DNA from: Opitutia bacterium
GTDB lineage: Bacteria > Verrucomicrobiota > Verrucomicrobiia > Opitutales > T3Sed10-336
DNA length: 64,000 bases
Direction of reading: 5' to 3'
NCBI GenBank assembly: GCA_003566885.1
Contig: PXBO01000021.1
Coordinates: 1-64,000 of the forward strand
The translations under genes and the position numbers were made by a program. Positions 36,216 to 45,849 of this stretch are shown one piece after another. Positions within the stretch are counted from its first letter, which is position 1. Each line of letters opens with the position of its first letter. The notes below the pieces were generated by a model, which was not told where the DNA came from, did not search any database, and saw nothing but the letters and a program-made list of their open reading frames with translations.

Positions 36216-37210
36216 TGATCCTCCGGCACGCGTTTGAGAAGATCCTCGATGATATTCGCGGAGTGGACCCCTTCCGCCTCGGCATGGAAATTGGTGATCA
36301 CCCGGTGACGCAGCACCGGCAACGCCAGGGCGCGCACGTCCTCGCAGGCCACATTGTAACGGCCCTCCAGGAGGGCGCGGGCTTTGCCCGCCAGGATGAG
36401 GGCCTGGGAGGCGCGGGAGCCGGCGCCCCACTTGATCATCTCCCGCACCCGGGGGGTGGACTGGGGGTTGTCCGGGCGGGTGGCGGCCACCAGGCGCACG
36501 GCGTAGGAAATCACATTGCGCGAAACCGGGACCTCGCGGACCAGGCGTTGAAGATCCAGGATCTCCTCCCGGGTAAAGATCGGTTCGGGAGCGGCGGTTT
36601 CGGGCGAAGTGGTGGCGGCGACCATATTCTCCTCATCCTCCGCGCTGAGGTAGTCCATGACGCAGTTCAGCAGGAATCGGTCAAGCTGGGCCTCGGGCAA
36701 GGGGTAGGTGCCCTCCAGTTCGATGGGGTTCTGAGTGGCCAGCACGAAGAAGGGCGGCTCCAACGGGTGGGTGGTCCCGGCGGCGGTGACATGCCGTTCT
36801 CCCATGGCCTCCAGGAGCGCCGATTGGGTCTTGGGCGGGGTGCGGTTGATTTCGTCCGCCAGCAGGATATTGGCGAAAACGGGCCCTTTGACGAAACGGA
36901 AATCGCGGCGTCCGGTGGCCGGATCCTCCTCGATGACCTCGGTGCCGAAGATGTCGGCCGGCATGAGGTCGGGGGTAAACTGAATGCGCTTGAAACTCAG
37001 GGAAAACAAGCGCGCGATCGACTTCACCAGCAACGTTTTCCCCAACCCCGGAACCCCCATGAGCAGCGCGTGACCCTGCGCCAGCAAGGCGATCACGATC
37101 TGCTCGATGACTTCCTCCTGCCCGACAATGGTTTTTCGTAACTCCTGAAAAGTGCGTTCCCGGGCCAACCGCACTTTCTCGACAACTTCCGGATTCGTTT
37201 GCTGCAACAT
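36212..37210 (-). CDS. MoxR-family AAA ATPase
   Basis: KTIVGQEEVIEQIVIALLAQGHALLMGVPGLGKTLLVKSIA...FANILLADEINRTPPKTQSALLEAMGERHVT. Confidence 0.94.
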   Translation of the reverse strand: MLQQTNPEVVEKVRLARERTFQELRKTIVGQEEVIEQIVIALLAQGHALLMGVPGLGKTLLVKSIARLFSLSFKRIQFTPDLMPADIFGTEVIEEDPATGRRDFRFVKGPVFANILLADEINRTPPKTQSALLEAMGERHVTAAGTTHPLEPPFFVLATQNPIELEGTYPLPEAQLDRFLLNCVMDYLSAEDEENMVAATTSPETAAPEPIFTREEILDLQRLVREVPVSRNVISYAVRLVAATRPDNPQSTPRVREMIKWGAGSRASQALILAGKARALLEGRYNVACEDVRALALPVLRHRVITNFHAEAEGVHSANIIEDLLKRVPEDQ

Positions 37211-37473
37211 AAGCTTCAAATGGATAAAAGACTGAACGTCGTAAGACCCCAGAGAGAACATGGGGTTGCGGCAAATGTCCAGTTTCGGAAACAATCAGTA
37301 ATTCCTTGCCCGCGATTTCCGGCAACTTGGCGCAAACCCCCGCGCGACAACATTCCGGAATACTCCCCTTAAACCCTGCTTCTAACCTGATCCGCGACAA
37401 CGCAATCAGGGGTTTACACTTGCCCGCTTCCCGGCCGGCCGGAAGATCGAGACGACTCCTTCCAAACACCGTC

Positions 37474-38940
37474 ATGTCCGAGCCATCATCGTCTCCCCGG
37501 ATCTCCTTCTACAAGGGCCGTGAAATTCCTCTCGAGCTGCACAAGGTGCGGATCGTTCAAAAACTCCACCTCCGGCCGGTGGAACGGCGGCTGGAGGCCA
37601 TCGGCGAAGCGGGGTTCAACACCTTCCTCCTCACCACCCGCGACATTTTCCTCGACATGTTGACTGACAGCGGGACCAACGCCATGAGCGATCAACAGCT
37701 CGGCTCCATGATGGTCGCCGACGACGCCTATGCCGGTTCCGCCAGTTTCACCCGGATGCAGCAGGCGATCGCCGATGTCTTCGGCATGCAGCATGTCCTT
37801 CCGGTCCACCAGGGACGGGCGGCGGAAAACATCATTTCGCAGACCTTCGTCGAGGAGGGTGACGTGGTTCCGATGAATTACCACTTCACCACCACCAAGG
37901 CCCACATCGATGTCAACGGCGGCAAGATCCTTGAGATTTTCACTGATGAAGCCCTCAAAATCAAAAGCGACTGCCCGTTCAAAGGAAACCTCGACCTCGA
38001 CAAACTGCACGCAACCATCGCGGAATACGGGGTTGACCGCATTCCCTATGTCCGAATGGAAGCCTCCACCAATCTGATCGGCGGGCAGCCTTTCTCGATG
38101 GAAAACATGCGGGAGGTACGCCGCATCACCGCCGAACACGGAATCATGCTGGTGCTCGACGTCAGCCTGGTCGGTGAAAACGCCTGGTTCGTCAAACAAC
38201 GCGAACCCGGGTACGCCGACATCCCGATTCGGGAAATCCTGCGGGAATTGGCGAGCCTGTGCGACGTGATGTATTTCTCCAGCCGCAAAGTCAGCTCCAC
38301 CCGCGGGGGCGCCATCGCCACCAACCGGATCGACTTGTTCAACAAGATGAAGGACCTGGTCCCGCTCTACGAAGGGTTCCTCACCTACGGAGGCATGTCG
38401 GTCCGGGAAATCGAAGCGATGGCGGTCGGCCTCTACGAGACCACCGATGAAACCGTCATCAGCCAATCGCCGTCGTTCATCCGTCACCTCGTGGAAGAAC
38501 TCGATGGCGCCGGGGTCCCGGTCATCACTCCCCCGGGGGGCCTCGGTTGCCACGTCGACGCCAAAGGCTTCCTTCCCCACGTGCCCCAGTCTGAGTACCC
38601 GGCGGGGGCTCTGGCCGCCGCATTCTTCATCGCCTCGGGCGTCCGCGGGATGGAACGGGGCACGATCTCCAGCGTTCGCGACGAAAACGGCGACGACATC
38701 CTCGCTGACATGGAACTCCTCCGCCTGGCCATGCCGCGCCGGGTCTTCACCCTCTCCCAGGTCAGTTACGTCTCCGACCGGCTCCAGTGGCTCTATGACA
38801 ACCGCTCCCTCATCGGCGGCCTCCGCTTCGTGGACGAACCGAAAGTGCTTCGCTTCTTCCTCGGAAGACTGGAACCGATCGGCGACTGGCCAAAACGCCT
38901 GGCGGAAAAATTCCGGAAAGACTTCGGCGAGAGCCTCTAG
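37474..38940 (+). CDS. Tryptophanase/beta-eliminating lyase family PLP enzyme
   Basis: RISFYKGREIPLELHKVRIVQKLHLRPVERRLEAIGEAGFNTFLL...LTDSGTNAMSDQQLGSMM...VMYFSSRKVSSTRGGAI. Confidence 0.85.
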   Translation: MSEPSSSPRISFYKGREIPLELHKVRIVQKLHLRPVERRLEAIGEAGFNTFLLTTRDIFLDMLTDSGTNAMSDQQLGSMMVADDAYAGSASFTRMQQAIADVFGMQHVLPVHQGRAAENIISQTFVEEGDVVPMNYHFTTTKAHIDVNGGKILEIFTDEALKIKSDCPFKGNLDLDKLHATIAEYGVDRIPYVRMEASTNLIGGQPFSMENMREVRRITAEHGIMLVLDVSLVGENAWFVKQREPGYADIPIREILRELASLCDVMYFSSRKVSSTRGGAIATNRIDLFNKMKDLVPLYEGFLTYGGMSVREIEAMAVGLYETTDETVISQSPSFIRHLVEELDGAGVPVITPPGGLGCHVDAKGFLPHVPQSEYPAGALAAAFFIASGVRGMERGTISSVRDENGDDILADMELLRLAMPRRVFTLSQVSYVSDRLQWLYDNRSLIGGLRFVDEPKVLRFFLGRLEPIGDWPKRLAEKFRKDFGESL

Positions 38941-39060
38941 CCCAGATGCTACTCGGTTAAGGCGGGTTGTCGGAATATATGCAGCACAGGGCGCATCCGG
39001 CCTTTTGCAGATGAACAATAGGCATGCGAAGTTGCTTCGAATTTCCCAACTTTTTCTCTG

Positions 39061-39157
39061 TCTTAATCTTAATCCTAATCTTAATCTCAATCCCCGATGA
39101 TCGAATTCGCGAGCACATGGCGTTCGGACACAACGAGGTTAATGATTAAGATTAGGA
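39061..39157. repeat. TTAATC-type hexamer tract with a 14-bp inverted repeat
   Basis: TCCTAATCTTAATC (39073-39086) and its exact reverse complement GATTAAGATTAGGA (39144-39157). Confidence 0.8.
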
Positions 39158-39288
39158 CGTCTCCTTAACGGCGCCATTCGGGACAGCACGAAAAATCGGT
39201 CGAACCCTACCGAACGCCCAAATCCCCAATCCAAAATGCGTAAATCCTTGCCCGCATTTTCTTCGCGCCCGTAAATGGTGGGAACGAT

Positions 39289-41241
39289 ATGCTCTCGCTG
39301 GAAAACCTTTTCCTTCAATATGGGGGACGAAAACTCTTTGACGGAATCAACGCCAACATTTTGCCGCACGACCGCATCGGGTTGGTGGGGTCCAACGGCG
39401 CGGGAAAAACCACCCTGCTGAAGATTATTGCCGGGGAGGCGGATCCGGAACGCGGCCGTGTGGCGCGCGCCCGTTACGTCACGGTGGGCTATCTGCCGCA
39501 GGACGGCCTCGCGGTATCCGGGAAAACCGTGTACTGCGAAGCGGAAACGGCGTTTGAAGCGGTGTTGGACGTCCGGCAACGCCTGGAAGCACTGCACAAG
39601 GAGAGCGAAAGCCTTCCCCCGGACGATCCCCGTCAACCGGAGTTACTGGAGATCGAAGGCGAATTGCGTCATCGGCTGGAGGAACTGGATGCTTTTCGCA
39701 TGAAATCGAAGATCGAGAGCATTCTCCTCGGATTGGGATTTCGCATGGAGGACATGGAACGGCCGACCGGGGAGTTCAGCGGCGGCTGGCAGATGCGCCT
39801 GGCCATGGCGAAACTTCTGCTGCGCGAGCCGTCCCTCCTGTTGCTGGACGAACCCACCAATCACCTGGATATCGAGTCGCAGCATTGGCTGGAGAGCTAC
39901 CTGCGAAACTACGACGGCGCTCTCGTCCTGGTTTCGCACGACCGCGCTTTTCTCGACACGCTCTGCACCCGCACCCTGGCCCTTTCGCTGGGCAGGCTTG
40001 AGGATTACTCCGGGAATTATTCCTTTTTCGAACGGGAGAGCGCTCACCGCAAAGCGATCCGCGTCCAGGCCCAGGCCAACCAGCAGAAAAAGATCGATCA
40101 AACCCAGCGCTTCATCGACCGCTTCCGGGCCAAGGCCACCAAGGCGGCCCAGGTGCAGAGCCGGATAAAACATCTGGACAAGGTGGAAAGGATCGAGCTG
40201 GAGGAAGAGGAGGACGGGATCGCCTTCGAATTTCCCACGCCTCCCAAGAGCGGACAGGTGGTGATGGAGTTGCAGGGTCTGGAGAAGCGTTATGGGGATC
40301 TGACCGTATTTCGGGACGTCGACCTGCGGGTGGAGCGCGGTGACCGTATCGCCATCGTGGGGGTGAACGGCGCCGGAAAATCGACGCTCGCGCGCATCAT
40401 GGCCGGGGTGGAGCCGTCCACCGCCGGGCTGCGAAAACCGGGTCACAACGTCAGCCTTTCTTTCTTCGCCCAGCATCAGGCCCAGGAACTGAATCCCCGG
40501 CAAACCGTGCTGGAAGCCGCCGAGGAAAAAGGCGTCGGCGTGGCGGAAACCCGCATCCGAACCCTGCTGGGAGCGTTCCTGTTTCGAGGCGACGACGTCT
40601 TCAAGGCGGTGTCGGTCCTCTCCGGGGGCGAAAAGAGTCGCCTGGCACTGGTGCGCATGCTTCTGCAGGCCGGCAACTTTCTCATCCTGGACGAACCCAC
40701 CAATCACCTCGATATGCGATCGAAGTCGGTGCTGCAACGAGCGCTGGCCGCGTTTCCCGCAACCTACGTCATCGTCTCCCACGACCGCGCCTTCCTCGAC
40801 CCCATCGTGAATAAGGTCCTGGAAGTCAGTCACAACGGCCTGCGGTCACTCCCGGGGAACGTCACCGACTACCTGGCCCGCCGCGAGGAGGAAAAAGCCG
40901 CTGCCGGTCCGCAGGGCGGAATGCCGGCCGCTCGAACTCCTGCCGCGGGCGGCCTCTCCCCCCGGGAAAGGCGACGCCGTGAGGCCGAGGAGCGGCAGCA
41001 GCGCGCCGATCGCCTGAAACCGCTCCGGAACCGCGAATCCGAACTGGAGAAAAAGATCGCCGAGCTCGAGTCCCGGCAGGCGGAACTGGAACTACGGATG
41101 GCGGACCCGAACCTCTACGACAAGGCCGACCAGGCGCGATCCACGGTGACGGAATACGAGGAACTGAAACAGGCCCTCAGCCGGGCCATGCAGGATTGGA
41201 GCAAGGTGGTCGATGAACTCAGCGCCCTCGACCAAAAGTGA
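39289..41241 (+). CDS. ABC-F family ATP-binding protein
   Basis: Two ABC domains: GSNGAGKTTLLKIIAG, FSGGWQMRLAMAKLLL, GVNGAGKSTLARIMAG, LSGGEKSRLALVRMLL. Confidence 0.94.
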   Translation: MLSLENLFLQYGGRKLFDGINANILPHDRIGLVGSNGAGKTTLLKIIAGEADPERGRVARARYVTVGYLPQDGLAVSGKTVYCEAETAFEAVLDVRQRLEALHKESESLPPDDPRQPELLEIEGELRHRLEELDAFRMKSKIESILLGLGFRMEDMERPTGEFSGGWQMRLAMAKLLLREPSLLLLDEPTNHLDIESQHWLESYLRNYDGALVLVSHDRAFLDTLCTRTLALSLGRLEDYSGNYSFFERESAHRKAIRVQAQANQQKKIDQTQRFIDRFRAKATKAAQVQSRIKHLDKVERIELEEEEDGIAFEFPTPPKSGQVVMELQGLEKRYGDLTVFRDVDLRVERGDRIAIVGVNGAGKSTLARIMAGVEPSTAGLRKPGHNVSLSFFAQHQAQELNPRQTVLEAAEEKGVGVAETRIRTLLGAFLFRGDDVFKAVSVLSGGEKSRLALVRMLLQAGNFLILDEPTNHLDMRSKSVLQRALAAFPATYVIVSHDRAFLDPIVNKVLEVSHNGLRSLPGNVTDYLARREEEKAAAGPQGGMPAARTPAAGGLSPRERRRREAEERQQRADRLKPLRNRESELEKKIAELESRQAELELRMADPNLYDKADQARSTVTEYEELKQALSRAMQDWSKVVDELSALDQK

Positions 41242-41290
41242 CTCCGGGTGCCGCGGTGGCGGCAGTGGCCTGCTGCCCCTTCCGGCGGCC

Positions 41291-43735
41291 ATGAAGCGGG
41301 TGCTGCGCCGATTGGGGCAAGAGGAATTGACCCGCAGGCGCCAGCGTTTGGCCCGTTCGCAGGCGGCACTGGGGCTGCATTACGCGGCCGGAGCGGGCAC
41401 CGAACACCACGAACCCGCCTTCGCCCTCGACCTGACTCCGCTGGTGCTGCCGGAGTCGGAGTGGGACCGTCTGAGCGCCGCGGTCATCCAGCGCGCCCGG
41501 GCATTCGATCTGTTCGTGCGCGACATCTACGGGGAACAGAAAATCCTGCGCGAACGGGCCCTGCCCTATTCGCTGGTGCTGAGGGATCCCGCCTTTCTCC
41601 GTGAGATCTCCGAACTCAACCCCGGCGACCGGCATCACGTCCTTTTCGGTGCGGTGGACCTTTGCCGAACCTCAGGTGGCGAGTGGCAGGTTCTGGAAAA
41701 CTATTTCGCCCTGCCTTTCGGTCTCTCCTACGCTCTCCAGAACCGGCACATGCTGGCCGATGCTCTGCCGGAACTGCTGACCGGCGAAGGAATACACTCC
41801 CTGGATGCCTTCGCCGGCCAGATGGTGGAAGCCTTGCGGGCCTTGTCGCCCGCGAGAAATCCGCGGGTGGTCCTGCTCACCGGACGCAATGAACCGGGAC
41901 AGTCGTTTTTCGAGGAAAGCCTGTTGGCGCGCCATATGGGAATACCGATCGTGACCCCCGACGATCTGCTGGTGCGAGAAAACCGCGTTCATCTAAAAAC
42001 AGTGGGCGGCCTGGAGCAGGTGGATGTCATTTACCGGCGGATACGCAGCACTTCCATGGATCCGGTGTCCTTTGGCTCCACCAGCGGCGAAGGGGTCCCC
42101 GGGTTGATGAGCTGTCTGCGCAAGGGAACCGTCGCGGTGTCGAACGGGCTGGGGAGCGGCATCGCCGACAACAAGGCTCTGCTTCGTTATTCGGACAGGA
42201 TTATACGTCACTATCTCGGCGAAAGTCCCCTGCTGAAAACCGTTCCCACCTACGATTGCGGCGACCCCGATCAGGCGGAACTGGTTCGTCAACACCGGGC
42301 GGCCATGACCCTGAAACCGGTGCAGAGCACGGAGTTGTTGAGACATTTCCTGCAAGCGCGGTTTCGCAACGGAAGCGACGCCGACCCGAACCTGTTGCTG
42401 AAGATCCATCCCGAGTACATCGCCGCCCAGCAAAAGCCGGAGCTGTCCCGCTCCCCGCGCCACAGCCGCGGAAGCTGGGTGGATCGTCCTTTTTACCTGC
42501 GCTGCTTTTTTCTCCTGGGCGATCGCCCGCAGGTATTACCCGGAGGGTTGTGTCTGCAGAGCACCCGCCAGAACGAGGACAAACATTTCGAACGGTTTTC
42601 GGGCAGCAAGGACATCTGGATACAAGCCGGCGGCAAACGTTCGGAGAGAACAAAATCGGAGACGGTTTTCCCCACTTTCACCGACGATCTCCCCATCGGC
42701 AGCCGGTCCGCCGAATGCCTTTACTGGATTGGTCGCTACACGGAACGCGCCGAGAACACCGCTCGTATGCTGCTGGTGCTGGAGGAATGCAGCGGTGAGA
42801 GCGCCCGCCGGACGCAGGGAGCCGTCACCCGGGCGCTCTGGAAGGCGGTAGCCGAGGCTACCGGGCAGGATGCCGGTCCGCGCCGCCGACCAACCCGCAA
42901 TGAGTCCAGCGGTTTTATCGGGGGACTGTTGCATGATGCCCGGGATCCCGCCTCGGTTTTGCGGTGTTTGCGTGCGGCGCGGGACAACACGCAAATCACC
43001 CGGGAATTCGTGACCCCCGAGGTCTGGACCGCGCTGCTGCAGGCTCTGGCACCCCTGGAAAAACCGTACCTCCCCAAACGGGTCTCCCGTGACACCCTGC
43101 GTGAAACCTGCCGAAATACGGTCAGGCGCCTGGCCGAACTGCGGGGAACCGCGTCCCGCACCATGCCGCGGGACGAAAGCTGGCATTTTTACCGGATGGG
43201 CAAGTTGATGGAGCGGGCTCAGGCCACCCTGGAGGTGAGCATGTACGTTCTTCGCGAGATTGAGCGGTTGAACGGCGAAGAGGAAGCCGACCCTTTCCTG
43301 GTGTCGCTGCTGCGAATGCTCGGTTCCCTCGATGCTTACCGCCGCACCTACCGGTCTCGCCCTCAACCCGATCGCGTGGCGGCACTTATCTGGCTGAACG
43401 AGGAGAACCCCGGCTCGATCGGCTATTGCCTGGCCTCGTTACGGAGTGTGCTCGACGCGCTGCAAACCACGATCCGCACCGATGAGTACCCCGAGATCAC
43501 ACGCGCCATGGACAGGATCCGGAAACGCCTGCGCCGGTTGCCCGACCGATTGCTCGCCGACAACGGAGACCAGCCGGACGGGTTGCCCAAAGAATCCGAA
43601 ATCGCTTTGGGCAAAGCGTACGAACGGCTGGCGAATGAATTGAACGGCATCCACAAGGGATTGGAGGATAATTATTTCAACCATGCCTTTCTCGGCCGGC
43701 CAAACGCCATTTCGTCGGGAAGCTCAACCGGCTGA
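41291..43735 (+). CDS. Circularly permuted ATP-grasp protein fused to alpha-E domain
   Basis: FDLFVRDIYGEQKIL...GDRHHVLFGAVDLCRTSGGEWQVLENYFALPFGLSYALQNR; then LPIGSRSAECLYWIGRYTERAENTARMLLVL (alpha-E start). Confidence 0.85.
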   Translation: MKRVLRRLGQEELTRRRQRLARSQAALGLHYAAGAGTEHHEPAFALDLTPLVLPESEWDRLSAAVIQRARAFDLFVRDIYGEQKILRERALPYSLVLRDPAFLREISELNPGDRHHVLFGAVDLCRTSGGEWQVLENYFALPFGLSYALQNRHMLADALPELLTGEGIHSLDAFAGQMVEALRALSPARNPRVVLLTGRNEPGQSFFEESLLARHMGIPIVTPDDLLVRENRVHLKTVGGLEQVDVIYRRIRSTSMDPVSFGSTSGEGVPGLMSCLRKGTVAVSNGLGSGIADNKALLRYSDRIIRHYLGESPLLKTVPTYDCGDPDQAELVRQHRAAMTLKPVQSTELLRHFLQARFRNGSDADPNLLLKIHPEYIAAQQKPELSRSPRHSRGSWVDRPFYLRCFFLLGDRPQVLPGGLCLQSTRQNEDKHFERFSGSKDIWIQAGGKRSERTKSETVFPTFTDDLPIGSRSAECLYWIGRYTERAENTARMLLVLEECSGESARRTQGAVTRALWKAVAEATGQDAGPRRRPTRNESSGFIGGLLHDARDPASVLRCLRAARDNTQITREFVTPEVWTALLQALAPLEKPYLPKRVSRDTLRETCRNTVRRLAELRGTASRTMPRDESWHFYRMGKLMERAQATLEVSMYVLREIERLNGEEEADPFLVSLLRMLGSLDAYRRTYRSRPQPDRVAALIWLNEENPGSIGYCLASLRSVLDALQTTIRTDEYPEITRAMDRIRKRLRRLPDRLLADNGDQPDGLPKESEIALGKAYERLANELNGIHKGLEDNYFNHAFLGRPNAISSGSSTG

Positions 43736-43744
43736 ACCGCCGGT

Positions 43745-43761
43745 GCGGGCAAGATGCCCGC
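43745..43761. repeat. REP-like hairpin GCGGGCA-AGA-TGCCCGC
   Basis: Perfect 7-bp stem between convergent genes. Confidence 0.55.
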
Positions 43762-43773
43762 GTTCCCAGGTCG

Positions 43774-44721
43774 TCAAATGGTCACTTCCTGACGCGCCTT
43801 CTCGGCCAGGAGCGTACTCAGGTAACGTTCGCCGAAGCTGCAAGCGACCGTGACGATCTTCTTGCCCGCCATCTCGGGGCGCCGGGCGACCTGCAAGGCG
43901 GCCCAGGTGTTGGCGCCGGTGGAAATACCGCCCAAAATACCATCCGTGAGGGCCAGTTCCCGGGCCGTTTCCAGGGCATTTTCGTTCGAGACCTGGATCA
44001 CTTCGTCGATAATGCCGGTGTTCAGGTTCTTGGGAATAAAACCCGCGCCGATGCCCTGAATCTTGTGGGGTCCGGGATTGCCGCCGGAGATCACGGGGCT
44101 GGCTTCGGGCTCGACCGCGATACTGATGAGGCTACGCCGTTTCTTGATCACTTCGGAAACTCCGGTGATGGTGCCGCCGGTGCCGACCCCGGAAACAAAG
44201 ACGTCGATCTCACCCTGGGTGGCGGCCCAGATTTCCTCGGCTGTCGTCCGGCGATGGATTTCGGGATTGGCCGGATTTTCAAATTGCTGAGGCATGAATC
44301 CATGATCCTTCTGCTCTTCCAGGATTTCGCGGGCCCGGCGCACGGCTCCGGGCATTCCCTCACTCCCGGGCGTGAGCACAATTTCCGCCCCCAGCATGCG
44401 CAGCAGCACCCGGCGCTCTATGGACATGGTTTCGGGCATGGTCAGGATCAGACGCAGGCCCTTCGCCGCGCAGACGAAAGCCAGCGCGATGCCGGTATTG
44501 CCGGAGGTCGGTTCGACGATGATGGTATCCTCTTTTATCAACCCGTCCTTCTCCCCGGCCTCGATCATGGCGTAACCGATCCGGTCTTTGACGCTGGCCA
44601 AAGGATTGAAGAATTCACACTTCAGATAAACCTCGGCTTCCAGATTCGCCGCGATCCGGTTCAATTTGACCAAGGGGGTGTTCCCCACGGTGGAGACAAT
44701 ATCAGGAAAAATAGATGCCAT
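43774..44721 (-). CDS. cysK: Cysteine synthase A
   Basis: [62 protein letters not shown]. Confidence 0.94.
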   Translation of the reverse strand: MASIFPDIVSTVGNTPLVKLNRIAANLEAEVYLKCEFFNPLASVKDRIGYAMIEAGEKDGLIKEDTIIVEPTSGNTGIALAFVCAAKGLRLILTMPETMSIERRVLLRMLGAEIVLTPGSEGMPGAVRRAREILEEQKDHGFMPQQFENPANPEIHRRTTAEEIWAATQGEIDVFVSGVGTGGTITGVSEVIKKRRSLISIAVEPEASPVISGGNPGPHKIQGIGAGFIPKNLNTGIIDEVIQVSNENALETARELALTDGILGGISTGANTWAALQVARRPEMAGKKIVTVACSFGERYLSTLLAEKARQEVTI

Positions 44722-44832
44722 AATTGATCCGGATTGTTTCGGGCAACCCCGGCGGAAGTCAAGCCGGCGCCAACACGGGTCGGTCGCGGGTTGCGGGGAA
44801 ATTGGCCGAGGGAGGTAGAGTGCTTGGGGAAA

Positions 44833-45123
44833 TCAGCGCTTCTTGGGGCGGGAACCGCGGGGACCGTAACTGCGAATGGGGGCGTTTCGTTGCTGGGCGT
44901 TGGCGTTCTTCAGACGATAGGTAATACGCGCCTTGTCCAGATCGTAGGGGCTCATTTCCATTTTCACAAAATCGCCGGTGGTGATCTTGATGAAGTGCTT
45001 GCGCAGCTTCCCGGAAATGTGGGCCAGTACGACATGGTCGTTCTTGAGCTGAACCCGAAACATGGTTCCCGGGAGCACCGCCACTATCTTGCCTTCTACT
45101 TCGATCGATTGATTTTCTGCCAT
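44833..45123 (-). CDS. infA: Translation initiation factor IF-1 with ~24-aa basic C-terminal extension
   Basis: [66 protein letters not shown] followed by [24 protein letters not shown]. Confidence 0.92.
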   Translation of the reverse strand: MAENQSIEVEGKIVAVLPGTMFRVQLKNDHVVLAHISGKLRKHFIKITTGDFVKMEMSPYDLDKARITYRLKNANAQQRNAPIRSYGPRGSRPKKR

Positions 45124-45250
45124 AAATTATGTCTGAAACTAGGTAAACCTGAAATAATATGGACACGGCCGCATAAAAATCCAGTTAAAACGTGTATGAT
45201 GATCTCCCGAAATCAAAGTCAACGCCAATTCGGAAGGACAAAACCGCTCC

Positions 45251-45799
45251 ATGATGCGTGATTCCGCCAACGATTGTCCGTTTCCCAAGCGCTTCCCGTC
45301 ACAGTTGCTGCGCGACGACGCCTTTTTCATGACCCTGGCCTACAATCAGGCCATCGACGGCTGGCGGCGCGACGAGGTTCCCATCGGAGCGGTCATCGAA
45401 TACGGGGGCGAGCCGATCGCGGCCGCCCACAACGAGGTCGAGTCCACCGGCGACCCCACCGCCCACGCCGAAATGCTCGCTCTGACCCAGGCCTCGCGCG
45501 CCCTCGGCGACTGGCGCTTGAACGGAGCCACGCTTTTTGTGACCAAAGAGCCCTGCCCCATGTGTTCCGGCGCCGCGCTGATGTCGCGCCTTGCCCGGGT
45601 GGTTTACGCCGTGCCCGACCCCAAGATGGGTTGTCTCGGAGGGGTGACCGATCTCAACGGCATTCCGACCCTCAATCACCATTTTTCCATCACCCGCGGC
45701 ATTCTGGAGCTGGAATGCAGGCAATTGCTGCAGGCATTCTTCCGGGAAAAGCGAAATTCCTTCCCGTCAGCGGTTGACGAAACGCAATCGCCTGAGTAA
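45251..45799 (+). CDS. tadA: tRNA-specific adenosine deaminase TadA
   Basis: DPTAHAEMLALTQASRALGDWRLNGATLFVTKEPCPMCSGAALMSRL (HAE, PCxxC); start may be 45254. Confidence 0.9.
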   Translation: MMRDSANDCPFPKRFPSQLLRDDAFFMTLAYNQAIDGWRRDEVPIGAVIEYGGEPIAAAHNEVESTGDPTAHAEMLALTQASRALGDWRLNGATLFVTKEPCPMCSGAALMSRLARVVYAVPDPKMGCLGGVTDLNGIPTLNHHFSITRGILELECRQLLQAFFREKRNSFPSAVDETQSPE

Positions 45800-45849
45800 G
45801 CAAAGTTTACTTGAGCATTCGAAATTAATCTCAAAAGAAGGAAACGACT

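Noticed and set aside
35313-36431. Full 372-aa version of the DUF58 ORF
   Set aside because: The first ~70 aa overlap moxR and are arginine/glycine-rich; MSVSLVELL at 36215 with ATGA overlap is the better start.
37486-39090. 534-aa minus ORF
   Set aside because: Antisense of the PLP lyase; no domain match recognised.
44724-45261. + ORFs across the infA region
   Set aside because: Antisense of IF-1; no homology recognised.
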